Below, piece by piece: positions 51,101 through 62,259 of a stretch of 64,000 nt of DNA. Source of the DNA: Pomacea canaliculata (Eukaryota > Mollusca > Gastropoda > Architaenioglossa > Ampullariidae); contig NC_037598.1 in NCBI RefSeq assembly GCF_003073045.1, forward strand, positions 15,459,537 through 15,523,536. Reading direction: 5' to 3'. Positions within the stretch are counted from its first letter, which is position 1. The number at the start of each line of letters is the position of its first letter. A program made the position numbers and the translations under genes. The notes beneath the pieces were generated by a model. The model was given only the letters and a program-made list of their open reading frames with translations, had not been told where the DNA came from and made no database searches.

Positions 51101-53482
51101 ATTTACAAAACAAATGAATTTAACAAAATACTGAGTAAAAGTGTACCCAATGAACTGCACTCATCATCTTCAATATTACTGTTAGAATGGTTTGAAAAAT
51201 GGACAACAAATGAACTGGTGGAAGGGAAAATATAAAATTCTTGGCTCTCTCAGAAATTTGGTAATAAAAAAAACTATTTTCGCCACCTTACAGATAAAAA
51301 TTGTCAAATTAAAAAAAAATGAATAAGGATAGTATAAAGATCTATGCTAGCAAATCTGGGAAGGATGGTGCACAGGCTTAGTGTCTGTAACTGGTGTCAG
51401 CACAAATCTAAAAATAGAATAATCACACATTTTTCCCATTGTTCCCATATTACTCTCACTTTGATTAGAGAGAAATAGATACAGAAAGAGAGATAAAAAT
51501 GAAACTAAATGCTGTAAGAATTAAGGCCTAAAACACAAGCAAGCAAAAATCAAAAGAACTGTTAGGACCAAACAGTGCACCAATCAACAAGACATTTGAG
51601 GTTACCTTTCTAATTTGTACATGCAAGGACTGTAACTGCCAGCATTACTTCCTAGCCAAATCTGCTTGCATATACCATTTACACAGCACAGTCATTTTCC
51701 TTCACAGTAACATTGCAAAGGTAAGAGGCCGTGAAGAAAATTAGTAAATTCATGTGTTGGATTTGTGTGCTTTTCAAATCCAGACTCACAGCCCAGTCTT
51801 CTATCCAGCAGATTACTGAAAATCTTTGATGCAAGATAAATTCTTGCATTTGCAAACAAAGAATTCAAATTATAGAGATCAATATGGTTTGTTCCTCTGT
51901 TCTTTCATTTAAAGAATGTTTGACAACATATTTAAAGAAAAGAGTGAACTCAAGAAATTAACTACTTTGATTCACAAGCTGCTCAATTTTAATATTCCAC
52001 AGACATACATGTGCATATTCATGTGTCACACCCATTCTCTCTCTTTCTTATACACTCATTATATCATTTTCTTATCTCACTTTCAAAAAATGTTTTGTTA
52101 AATAAATTATTTCTTTCTTGACTTCCAACAAGCTGCTCGCAAAGAATCGCAAAGAATACCTGCATATTAAAAGTTATCCTTCAAGCTTAGAATGATCTAG
52201 TTATGTTCATTACCATGGTACTCTCAAAATCTAAGTAAATAATTTATTCTCAATCACAAAATATTATCCTTTTAACATTATTATTCAAAGAACCTTCTCT
52301 AAAAGGGATGAAAATCCAAGTTTCTATGTCAGGAATTGTTGTTGATAGCTCTCAAAATAACAATACATGATCATGTAGTTTGATGCTCTGACAAGATTTC
52401 TTAAACTATATGTCCATGATGCTATTGATGTCTTCTTTTTAGAAACAAAATAAGAAATCATAAACACATCTTCATTACAAATTATTGACTGTAGTGTGTT
52501 TCATTAACCCATCAGCAGCTTTGAGTTTAGCTTTACATTCAACTTGATCTAGTCTTTAAGACATACAGCCAGAGAGAAAAAAATATGATTATAAATTTCT
52601 TGTAATCAAAGCACAAAATATGTTTTCTAAAAAAAGGTGACATTATGCTGCACCTCGTGAACTGCAATAAATCCTTTCACATCAGATACACTTATTGCCA
52701 TCCAAACAAATAACTAGTCTGCAAGCTGTCAGATTCTGCTGGCATCTTTAGTGACAAGATATTAATAACACTTTTACATTCAAACCAAATGATAAATGAA
52801 AATCTGGATCATCTACTACTCTGACTGGATGGAATATTTTCCATAAAACATTTATGAATGTAACAAGAGGAAAATCTAACACAATCTAAAAAAAACACAT
52901 AAAAGAAATCTGATTGTTATTTTATATCATTGCACAATACAAATCAAGGTTAACGAAGCTTGCACACAGAAGAGTCAAAGGTTTCCTATACCAATTAGTC
53001 TGGAAGCACAAGAACTATTATCTATTTTCTCCACTGAAAAATAATATTAATACAAAATGAAAACTGATGGGCTTGATGCTTTTAACATATTATTACTTTA
53101 GACTGATTTGCATCTTGCACAAAAACTCTTTTTGTGTAGAGTATTTAGCACCATTCACAAGCAAATGTCAAGGAAGAATTGCTAAATTGCTATATGTTGC
53201 TGTAATATTTTGTAGGTTGGCATATGAAAAAAACCCAAAAAGAAACAAACATACCTCGTGCAGGTCCTAGGTGTTGATTACATGGGATTTTAAATTACAA
53301 ATCAATAAATTAATATCTTTGGTCAGTTTTGGAAGGTACAAAAAATCACTAACACATAATATTCTTTAAAGCAGAAAAAAGGTAAATATATTCCTGAAAA
53401 CAGTTTGTTGATGGTTTTTGAGAGTGTTCTGCAGAGCAGAGTTTTTCAATTACAGTCATGACAGTTTTATGGCACAAAACAT

Positions 53483-53488
53483 TTTATT
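53483..53488 (-). terminator. Candidate poly(A) signal of the SAMD3-like gene
   Basis: AATAAA on the minus strand about 300 bases downstream of the stop codon at 53787-53789. Confidence 0.4.
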
Positions 53489-53786
53489 TATAGGTTATGC
53501 ATGACACTCAAGTCTCCTTATGTTATGGAATCCCACTGGGTAAATCAAGCAGAAAAAGAAATCTTCATAAGAAGATACCACTCACAGTCCTTCAAGACCT
53601 ATAAAAGATGTCACTTTCCATTTAGAAGCAACTATAAATTTGCTTGAGGGTGAAAAATTGCAAAGACTACATCTTCTGAATTTCAGAAATTAAAAATATA
53701 TCTCCTCTATATCTGCCAGCCCTTAAAGTGACTCCCCCAAAACAACCATTCTCTCCTGGTATAAAATGCACACTGTTCACAGATGA

Positions 53787-54689
53787 TCATTTGCTTTTGT
53801 GATCCTTGGCCCATTTTGTGAGGCGCTGGACCAACATCTTGCAAGGGGGTGGGAGGGGAGTCTGGTCTCCCCTAAGATGCAGCATCACTTTCTGCACAAA
53901 CATATAAGTGTTGTTAAGAGTGCGAGGGTATTCCATATTAAAAACCCAGTAGCTAGCAAACAGGGAAGCAAATGCCATGGTGAACTCTTCAAACTCTTGC
54001 AAAATTGTCTCCTCTGCTATGAGGAAGAACTGGTCAGAGGTGAAAATACTTCCACGAGAGACAAGCATGGGAACTATTTTACCCGATGGATCTACCTCAT
54101 CATCTTCTCCAACCTCCCTAATCATCTCCACCAGATTTTCACGTAAAAGCATAGGAAGAAGACAGATGGCTGTCACCATGTCCCAGTACTGTCGGAGAGT
54201 TGCATTCTCCTGCTTGGCTGCTTCGGCTTGTCGCAAAATGACTGCTGCACCAGATAAGCGCCGAGCAGCTGATAAAATCCCTTGTGCAAATTTCACACAG
54301 TACTCTTGAATAGCATGGTCGATGTCTATTTTGCTGATACGAAGAAATTCAATCAAAAGATGCTTTCCTCGGAACAGGTATGGATAAGTTTCCATGACCT
54401 CAGGTATGCTTGGCATTTCTAGGGTAATGAAAGAACGCCGCACATCAAATGTTTCTTCAAGGTATTCAAGAATTTCTTCAGGACTTTTGTCAGTGTCTGT
54501 AGACTTTCCAGCCACAGGTGTTGAAGGCTTTGCCTTTTTTCTTGGTTCATCTGAGGAGTCCCTGTCCTTTTCAGCACTAGCGCTTGCTGCATCTTGTTTG
54601 ATAGCAGCTGCAACATTGCTGGCTGTTGAAGGAGCAGGCATCACCTCTGCAGTCATGGCCGTATGTTTTCGTTTTGTACGTTGGGCCAT
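53787..54689 (-). CDS. Protein resembling the C-terminal region of SAMD3-like proteins (single coding exon)
   Basis: An uninterrupted 300-residue frame. The start at 54687-54689 is chosen because the context is favourable (GCAACAATGGCC) and a likely acceptor (CCAG, exon start 54704) lies just upstream; the 23 extra in-frame codons upstream would then be intronic. A 38-nt noncoding exon at 54893-54930 is a candidate 5' UTR exon. Residues 1-70 are low-complexity and basic/acidic (RTKRKH, EPRKKAKPS: a likely nuclear signal). From about 80 on it is a helical globular domain with PSIPEVMETYPYLFRGKHLL and a C-terminal TMAFASLFASYWVFNMEYPR block. These resemble the region found downstream of the SAM domain in fish and invertebrate SAMD3-like proteins, but I see no SAM domain here. 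Function unknown. The family match is from memory and tentative. Confidence 0.7.
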   Translation of the reverse strand: MAQRTKRKHTAMTAEVMPAPSTASNVAAAIKQDAASASAEKDRDSSDEPRKKAKPSTPVAGKSTDTDKSPEEILEYLEETFDVRRSFITLEMPSIPEVMETYPYLFRGKHLLIEFLRISKIDIDHAIQEYCVKFAQGILSAARRLSGAAVILRQAEAAKQENATLRQYWDMVTAICLLPMLLRENLVEMIREVGEDDEVDPSGKIVPMLVSRGSIFTSDQFFLIAEETILQEFEEFTMAFASLFASYWVFNMEYPRTLNNTYMFVQKVMLHLRGDQTPLPPPCKMLVQRLTKWAKDHKSK

Positions 54690-54999
54690 TGTTGCTGCCT
54701 CCACCTGGTCAGAGTGAATGATTACTGATAAAGGATTTGACACCCAATTAACATTCAATGCTAAAATTATTTGTCACAAATTTCATTTGCTGTATAGTGT
54801 ACTAACATTCGCTTTTACTCAGAGAAAAAAGATAAGATGAATAGCTTGTTTTCTTCACCAGAAAACCTGTTTATGCTTTTACTTTTTATTACCTTTCAGT
54901 GTGCAGAAGTCATGCTCAAATGACTGCAGTCTGCAAAAAATGAGATATAAGAATCAATCAGGTATATACCAAATGTTTGTAACTTACACTTAATGTTCA

Positions 55000-57200
55000 T
55001 CTATAGGAATACACATATTTTCAAAAAACTTTTTTCAGTATTTAATTTGCTGTTAACAATTGTGTGATAAAAAGACTGTATTGCATTTGTAAAGGTAAAC
55101 ATGCAGTGCTGGTGATGATATATATTTGTACATGCAGCACTGGTTGAAAAAAAACAATAATAATATCATATGATTTTTATATACATCCTATAGCTATTAT
55201 ATAGCCACACTCAAAAAAAGTAAAATATTGCATCATACAGTCATGCTTATTATCTACTTTTTAAAAAATATCAAGCTGACATGTTTAAATACAAAGCTAA
55301 AATCCACTTATAATTAAAAACATAAAAATGATAATTCCATGAATAATCATATAACACTGCTCACTTTTTGTGCTCACGGTTTTGTTCTGCATATTCCCAC
55401 AAGAATCTGTTTATAATAATGTGCATAATTTGAGATAACTGCACTTTTAACGTCGCATTTCAATAGCATGGATTATATGACTTAAGTTCAACAACGTTTA
55501 GCCGGTAATTGATCTCTATAGAAAAAAAGTTGGGAGTCACTGAGTGAGTGAACTGATTTGACAATCTCTAAATTGCATTGGCTATGCATATGCTGGTGAA
55601 TTTAATGTCTTAGCTTGTCTTTTACAATTTAAAGACCAGATCGATCTTTACATTAAATAGATCAGAGCAATCATCCACGCGCACACGCACACACATACAA
55701 GGATTCAAACACCTGCATGCCTGTTAATCGTTGTTGATGTTCTAATTGCTACTGCTGTTGTAACTTCAGATCTCCATTGCACTCATCAAATGTAATTTTT
55801 TCGGCGTGTATCCATGTTTGATTAGAAGAAAAAAAAATAGTTGATTATTCAGTGCAGTTGTTTAAGTGAACGCCGTCTGCAGAGCAGAGGCAGCACACGT
55901 ACGACATATGTCACCTCGACATTTGCGTTCAGTTTCTTACCACACCAGGCGACTTTACACTCCCATTCATATCGATTTTTGACGCAGCAGCATCCAGTGT
56001 CCGGATAAAAATTGTACGCAGTTTGATTTTTGCTGGACAACTTTTGCAATATTACTAAGCAAGAACTGTACATCCGAGTACGTGCGTGCCTTTACTCTTC
56101 CGAATAAATTATAAGTGTCCGATGTTTTCTGGTAAAGTTCTCCTTAAACCTCTGTGCAAAATCAAAACAAATACACCAAACCCTTCCCGCGTGTATAAAC
56201 AAGCCTTCGCTACATTATTTTTGGAAGAACTTTACTACAATGTTCCCCTTTCAGAAATATTTTATGCAAAACAGGAACGAAGGGAGAATGAATTTCGTCT
56301 GTTTACGTCGGAACCGCCTGTTGAAGCTGTATGCGACAGACACAACAACTCTCCTATAAATGAATTAAAATACATTACAGTTCTACCACAATCATTTACT
56401 TTGAAACTAAGTTTAGAAAACAATGGAGCTAAGCACATGCTGCTTTCTAAACAATAACAAACACACCCACCTTATTTGCTAATGAGCAGACGAAACTGGA
56501 TGCAGCATGCGACGATACAGCCCGGCTCAGAAAAAATAATGCACAAGCAGTAAAAAGATGAAAATCTGTATACTTCCGTACAGAAAAATGTGTGATTTTT
56601 CCATAAAACGTAAAATCCGTGCCAAGCATAGGACTAAAATGTCCCTCATGCAGACACAAACGCACTTCTGTCGATCGAATGTACGAACGTCCAGTTGCGT
56701 ATGTACGTCTGCCACTGGGTTACTTTGCCAAGGTCAGGGAGCAGTCGGTATTCGGATTCTGTGGTCCGCGAGTGAATTATATTTCAATGTTTAGAGTAAA
56801 AGATGATGACTGCAGGCTTCCAAAGGAACTGTAGAACTATTGAATTTTTTTTAAAGTGATCTGCGACCCTATGTTAATTTGTCGTAGAGAAACCCCACTA
56901 TCCAGCTGCTGCCATGTATGTAGTACGTGCAACGCTGTGATTTGAAAGTAACAGTAAAATTATGGTTTTTATGATCTCTTGCCAGTTTTACATTACTTTT
57001 CAAGAATTCCACTTGACAAGGAGGTGATTTAATATACATGGCTGCTCGATCAAAGCTTTCAATTTTGAGTTCTGTAGAAGACTGTTGGTGGTGAAGTTAT
57101 CAGAGGGGAGAATACTGTACTTTACGAACCCGCTGCATAACTGTTGGCAGAGTTGCGAAAGATAAAGTTTAAGGGATTAAACCCCTATTGAAAATTGTGG
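55000..57200. other. Spacer with no recognised gene
   Basis: Contains several open frames of 60-120 codons on both strands (for example 56,086-56,457 plus) without recognisable family signatures or splice context. A short CA repeat lies near 55,680-55,700. Confidence 0.4.
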
Positions 57201-57459
57201 TGCTAAAAAGACATCCAAGGCTGAAGACCTTCTGAGACGAAAGTACCTGCCAGGGCCTAGCACCCTTCGATCGGTTGTGGTTTACTTGGAGAGGCGTCGA
57301 CAACATATGTTTCTCAGCCCAGGGACAGGATCACAGATATTCACTGCAAAAGAAACATCATGCCGGGACGGTCGAGGCCCGTTCGCTACCGACAGGCTCT
57401 ATGGTGACGATAGCGAAAAATGTGCTAATAGAACCAAAGTATATACAAAGATGAGAAAA

Positions 57460-58660
57460 GTAGCATCCGTTGGTATGTGAAGCGTCCGCACATTCCAACA
57501 GAGGGCAAAGGGAAAGAACTCCCACGTAAGCCATGACGGTACCGTGGGTGGGACGTCGTGGGACTGACGTAGGACAGATGGACAGGACTTGGGGACTCTG
57601 TGAGGAGGACGTTAGATACAAGCATGGCATGGTGTTCCTCATACATAGAGAAATGGTCAGAGCCGTCATCAATGCCAAAGCTGGAGGCCAATTTGCTACA
57701 TTGTACTTGGTGAACTGTGATCGATGTAGACACGAATTTATGACTTGGAAAACATACGACACAGAAGGACCTTCAGCATCAGCGGGATCTCTGTCATAAA
57801 CTCATAGACTTGAACAAGCTTTTTACAGAGTCTGGCATCAGGGTTCTATGGCATGTGATCATCGAAGAGAGTCTCGTCCAATGTATAGAGCTCAACGAGA
57901 GAAGTGCTGCTCGATAATCAAACAGGAGATTTCTTCACACGATGGTAGGTGTCTGTCAAGGGTGACCGCAATCACTTGTGCTAATCAACATCTTTTTTGG
58001 AAGAAATCATCCGTGAAACTCTTCACGACCATGACATTTCCATTTCCATTGATGGAAAACCGAATCGCAGCCTACGGTTTGCAGACTACACGTACATTGC
58101 TTTGAAAAGCTTACCACCCGGCTGACAGTTCAAACGTAATGTGGAATGGAGACCAGAGTAAAGCCATGGCCATTAGTGACCGCACAGCATATCTACGTGA
58201 ATGGAGGGTGACTCAAAGAGATAATTAACTGCCATAATCCCCATAGACAGCAGCTCCACGGCAGCTATCCGCCTCAAGATCGCGACAGCAACAGCGGTAA
58301 TGGCTAGGCCACAATATCAGGTTTACAATGAAATACAATATCTACAAGTCCCTTGTAGTACCGATCCTGTTTCAGGGATGTGAAACGTGGGCTCGGCTTC
58401 TCGATACGGTCAGAAAAATCCAGGCATTCGAGAGCAAGTGCCTTAAAAAGGCTGCTCTAGATGTCGTACAGAAAACATAAAAACTTGTGACCAGGAACCT
58501 TTACTTGCAACAGTCAAACAACGTAAACTGATCCGACCAAAGAACTGGTTTACAAACCTGACGAAGTAGACTGATCATCCTGTGCAGGACATGCTCACGT
58601 CTGGGCGGCGGGCCTTGTCAGCTGCCATGTCTCTCCTTGTGTTCTCCCAAGCGACCGGCA
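57460..58660 (+). mobile_element. Degraded non-LTR retrotransposon (second LINE lineage)
   Basis: Broken frames on the plus strand: an endonuclease-like piece at about 57,570-57,690 (KHGMVFLIHREMVRAVI); RT pieces at about 58,035-58,110 (SISIDGKPNRSLRFADYTYI, where the catalytic FADD motif has decayed to FADY) and about 58,245-58,310 (SSTAAIRLKIATATAVMARP); and a C-terminal piece at 58,329-58,450 (YNIYKSLVVPILFQGCETWA, IQAFESKCLKKAA), then QEPLLATVKQRKL. Frames shift repeatedly, so it is dead. It differs in sequence from the LINE family at 8 and 12 kb. Confidence 0.8.
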
Positions 58661-59394
58661 CCATATACAACGGATGAATGAAACGCACATAGTCTCCCAC
58701 AAGGAGCCGGAAAGAATAGGCAAAGGGAATTGTCTGGACAGTTTTGACGAGTCTGCATCTACAGGCCTGATTAACACCCGAATAAACCTTTAACAAATAA
58801 ACCTAATACACCTCCTAACAATGGTGTTTCGAGGAGGGGATGAGTTGGGCTGCTGGGCGAAGGAAGCGACGGGTACCCCAAGCATAATTTTTCCATCTTT
58901 TTAAATACTGCTTTAGTGTAAATAGTATCTTCGATTTGAAAAGCGTTAATTGACAGTATGATGTATCCAGTTTTGTTAATGACCAATTACATCATCTGAA
59001 GAGTGCCAAGTTGGCATCCTTGATGCATTGCGTGAATGAATGGTTTACTGACTAATTCAAGTGAGTCTGACGTGGCAATATGCAAACTCTAAGAAAGCTA
59101 TACGTCTTTGTCACTGGTTCCTCCTAAGTAAAATTTTCTGGTTGACACTGCGCAGTTGCCCATGACTGTTATTTTTTGGGGGTGTGGGGGTGGGAGAGAC
59201 TTAATGCGTCTGGGCCGATCTTGCATTCCAGACTCAGCACACTTTGGGAAATGTACAAACATGACTATATTTAGGTTTGCACAAGAAATTGCCAGTGTAC
59301 AGTGAATTAGCAGTGTGAAGGTCATACTTAATTTATAAACATTTGGATATGAAAAATAAAGTTGTTTTGATGTAATTTGTAATGTCTTTTTTCA

Positions 59395-59416
59395 CACACA
59401 CACACACACACATACA
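59395..59416. repeat. CA microsatellite
   Basis: An alternating CA run downstream of the H1-like frame. Confidence 0.85.
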
Positions 59417-59605
59417 CACGTGTGTACACATAACATTTTTGGCTTGCAGGAGAAAGTGCAACATTTGCATCGCTGTACAGCGATCGATTTTTGTTTATTT
59501 TCTTGGTTGTTGATGCTTTGTTGCTCTTGAAATTACAACAGTGGTGGACTAAATAGACCTGAGTGGCATAACTATCAGTTGTGGCAAAATCTCTCGGCAT
59601 CGTGT

Positions 59606-59621
59606 GCACCTGAAAAGGACC
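59606..59621 (-). other. Decayed histone-type stem-loop downstream of the H1-like frame
   Basis: Minus strand reads GGTCCTTTTCAGGTGC. It is identical to the protamine stem-loop at 63751-63766 in 14 of 16 positions. The two differences unpair two of the six stem base pairs. It lies 136 bases past the stop of the H1-like frame. Confidence 0.45.
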
Positions 59622-59757
59622 GTAAGACATTTGTTTTGTTTTTGCTTGGGTTTTCTTTTTTTTTTTTTTTGGAAAGTCTTTTGAGTTTTGCTTACAGTAC
59701 AGTTTACTCACTGAACACGCGTGTTGTTCCGAGCGTTATAGTTTATTCAGATGGGGG

Positions 59758-60369
59758 TTAAAAACGGTGCTTCAGGTGGCGGGATGACCTTTGACGGCTT
59801 CCTCTTCCTCTTTTTCCTTCTTCTCTTTTTTTCTCTTTTTCGCCACCTTTGACACCAACAGCTGCGCACCTTCTTCTGTCTATTGCGACGACGCCGCTTC
59901 GCCTCCACCCCTGCCGCCGTCGTCGTCTGGAGCGTATTCTGTGATAGCTGGATGGTCTGCGTGACCCCGAGCCTTGTCGTCTGCATCGCCGAAGGCCGGA
60001 GCCGCCGGGTGGCTTCAAGAAGATGCGGTGTGCGAAAGCGTGGATCTTGCCGCTGCGCTCCGCACGGATCAGCGTTTGCTTGAGCTCGCTTGACGTCACG
60101 CTGGGATCCCACTCTTTCTGCAGCAATTTTCGGATCGTCGCGAAGGTGGAGCCCTGGTGTTCGCCCAGCATGGCCACAGCCTTGACGACGTTGGCCACCG
60201 TCAGAGGCCTCTGGCGGCAGCTGTCGATGTGACTGTAGTTGATGCCTTCCAGCTGCGGCCTGTATCCTCTCCATCTTGTTCTGCTTCTGGATCTTGGCCA
60301 TACCTGGTTGGTACCTTCCAGCTGCGGCCTATATCTTTTCCATCTTGTTCTGCTTCTGCATCTTGGCAA
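59758..60369 (-). CDS. Linker-histone H1/H5-like (sperm protamine-like) frame, possibly a pseudogene
   Basis: A winged-helix globular domain of the H1/H5 type lies at 60016-60210: RPLTVANVVKAVAMLGEHQG, STFATIRKLLQKEW, then SELKQTLIRAERSGKIH and RIFL. Such domains bind the nucleosome dyad; molluscan sperm often use H1-derived protamine-like proteins. After it comes an Arg-rich stretch (LRRCRRQGSGSRRPSSYHRI, RSRRRRRQGWRRS), then a weaker tail. The overlapping frame (stop at 59747) instead reads a very basic tail (EAKRRRRNRQKKVRS, RKREKKRRRKKRKRK), suggesting a frameshift near 59,910. The frame is open from 60,513 but contains no ATG before the domain; the codon at 60,369 is TTG. The start therefore lies in another exon or frame, or the gene is decaying. 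A 23-residue tandem duplication precedes the domain. Confidence 0.6.
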   Translation of the reverse strand: MPRCRSRTRWKRYRPQLEGTNQVWPRSRSRTRWRGYRPQLEGINYSHIDSCRQRPLTVANVVKAVAMLGEHQGSTFATIRKLLQKEWDPSVTSSELKQTLIRAERSGKIHAFAHRIFLKPPGGSGLRRCRRQGSGSRRPSSYHRIRSRRRRRQGWRRSGVVAIDRRRCAAVGVKGGEKEKKREEGKRGRGSRQRSSRHLKHRF

Positions 60370-60382
60370 TACCTGGGATTCA
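60245..60382 (-). repeat. 69-bp tandem duplication in the H1-like frame
   Basis: Copies begin at 60245 and 60314 (CCTTCCAGCTGCGGCCT...). The unit is 69 bp, so it is frame-preserving (23 residues: two versions of PR.RSRTRW.RYRPQLEG-type sequence), with a handful of differences between copies. Confidence 0.8.
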
Positions 60383-60513
60383 TGGCTGCCAGCTACAATC
60401 AGCCGAAAAGAAGGCCTGGGAGTATTCGCTCTTCGCTCCGTCGTTACTTCGCTGTGACTGACAGAAAGACTATAGGTAGTTTTGACGTTGGAGCCGGTGA
60501 ACAGAGACGGTTG

Positions 60514-61470
60514 CTATGGAATTTTCTGTTTGGAGACAATAGCAATGGGACTGACAGAAATTCTCGGACCTTCCCTGGTTTCTTCACCGTCTGTGTGTAT
60601 TATCTGTTTCCATGACGTGTCTCCTTGACATCCCAGACACGTTAGAAAGAAGATCGGGTTGGGGTTTTTTTTCAGAAGGATGTCATAGCCACTGGTACTG
60701 GTGTTTATTACCGATGCCGAGGAAGGATTAAAAATAAAATAAAACTGAACGGATATGACGTATTTTCAAAATAAAATATGACGTCATGACGTAACATTAA
60801 ATCATGGAGGTAGATAGATCTAAGTTCGTGATTAAATGGCGGGAATCGACCCGCTTGAGCAGAGAGAAGATTCAGTCCTTCTGCAAAAGTCTCTTTTTTA
60901 ATATTTTTCCTCCTTAGCTATAATGGAGAGTTCTTGTTGTTATTATTATTATTGTTGCAGCAGGTTGGCCAACGCAAGCGACATATACAGAGACGCAAGC
61001 AGACACTGTCTAACTAGATGACCGCATGCAAGAAATGAACGCTGTCTGAAGCTAGTGGCTCTCTTGTTTTCCAAAACTGGATGCAGAACAGAGAGATTCG
61101 TTCCCCCTCATAGCATCATAGCGATTATCACGAGTTAAGTGTGTGACATTCATCCCGATTTATGGGTTTGACTTCTTCCCATGCCCCTCCCCTGTGTGCA
61201 GTATCTGAACAATGTAGTTAAGTTCATGTTTATTATCTGTATAAGGAACTTTGCCTTTGGCTCACACAAGAACACGTAAATAACATATGTCATCCGTTAA
61301 TCATACATATACACATTCTCTACTCACGACCTCCCCACATAAACATGCACTCCCCACTAAAAATACATGTGATGTCATGACTGTCAGCGATGTGTGTGTG
61401 TGTAGGTGTGCATGTTGTTTTTTTTTTTCCATATATATATTTTTTGGAAACAGAGCACACCTCCCATTTT
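60514..61470. other. Spacer upstream of the H1-like frame
   Basis: No gene is recognised. If the H1-like gene is live, its promoter and first exon should lie here; I could not identify a TATA box or an in-phase ATG exon. Confidence 0.35.
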
Positions 61471-61530
61471 AATTGCCCGTTGGGACTAATAAAGTTGATT
61501 GTTATTGTTATTGTTGTTATTGTTATTGAC
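61470..61530 (+). repeat. Retroposon 3' tail with TTATTG repeats
   Basis: AATTGCCCGTTGGGACTAATAAAGTTGATTG followed by (TTATTG)n is a typical 3' terminus of CR1/L2-type non-LTR elements or their SINE partners, here in plus orientation. Confidence 0.55.
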
Positions 61531-61544
61531 ATTACAATACAGTA

Positions 61545-61750
61545 TAATGGTATCAGTCTTTGTGCCTAGTATTGAGGATGGTGATGGGTACGAAGGACCT
61601 CTGGTTTGCGGTTTTTCGCGTATGACACTTTGTATCGCCTTCCAGAGGGCAATGGCTAACAGTTTGGGTGGAGAGGTTTGTACTGATATTTGTCCGCACG
61701 GCGATGCAAGTCAAAGAGTAGTTGCTGTGGTTTTGCTTGTAAAAGTAATA
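61545..61750 (-). mobile_element. LINE 3'-end fragment
   Basis: Similar base for base to 62,488-62,690 (AGTCTTTGTGCCT...GAGGATGG.GATGG, GCCTTCC.GAGGGCAA.GGCT). It corresponds to the terminal RT/3' region of the LINE at 62.3-63.0 kb, more decayed. Confidence 0.6.
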
Positions 61751-61815
61751 AAGGGATTTGTATAGCCAATTTCCCGACACAGAGGCGAACTCAATGTACT
61801 TTACAAGAATTAGAG
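61745..61815. repeat. Dispersed TATAGCC short repeat
   Basis: GGGATTTGTATAGCCAATTTCCC then GCGAACTCAATGTACTTTACA; fourth copy of the family seen near 15.6, 38.6 and 44.7 kb. Confidence 0.45.
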
Positions 61816-62259
61816 GACAGAAGATAATGATGCCGAATGACAGAAGGGCATCATCTCAACGCAACAGTTATTTTGTTTTGCCTGGTTGAGCTTACTACGA
61901 AATAATCAAAACATTGTGAGGGATCTATGTTTAACCTCAGTTAATTTCAAATGCCCAGCTTTGTTTGTTTTTTTTTTTTTTTTTTTTTTTTTATTTCCTT
62001 ATTAAATCAAAAATGTTGTGATTAATGTGGATGTTCAAATTCGCAGCAGCCGATGGGAGCCGCGAGTTCCAGCGAAGCGTGGTAATTCGTGGGCATCATC
62101 GTTGCCTTTCACTTTCAAAGATTTTTTTATTCTACAAAATGTTGATATGTAGACACTTGATCATTATACTATTCAGATAGCCTTCAGATGAACCCTTCAA
62201 AGTTTTGATGTGAATGACTAGCGCGCGACTTGTGCGGAGCGCTGAGTAATTTACTGAGA

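Larger units (their letters stand above)
43741..53482. other. ARL8 3' UTR and long gene-poor spacer
   Basis: No coding sequence is recognisable on either strand. AATAAA motifs at about 44,613 and 44,623 could end ARL8. A dispersed repeat lies at 44,660-44,740 and an inverted repeat with a CCAAT box at 48,111-48,183. The rest is AT-rich and featureless to my reading; some may be 3' UTR of the minus-strand gene at 53,787. Confidence 0.4.

Noticed and set aside
54690-54758. N-terminal extension of the SAMD3-like protein to 54758
   Set aside because: A good splice acceptor (CCAG) and better start context lie inside it; the extension reads like intron.
56086-56457. 123-codon plus-strand frame
   Set aside because: No recognisable domain, no splice or promoter context; cannot be supported as a gene.
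60367-60369. Apparent start codon of the 203-residue H1-like frame
   Set aside because: The codon is TTG, not ATG, and there is no ATG between the upstream stop (60514-60516) and the domain in this frame, so the true start is unknown.
60157-60615. Plus-strand frame opposite the H1-like gene with a basic MAASYNQPKRRPGS stretch
   Set aside because: Antisense to the winged helix, no family features; treated as a shadow.
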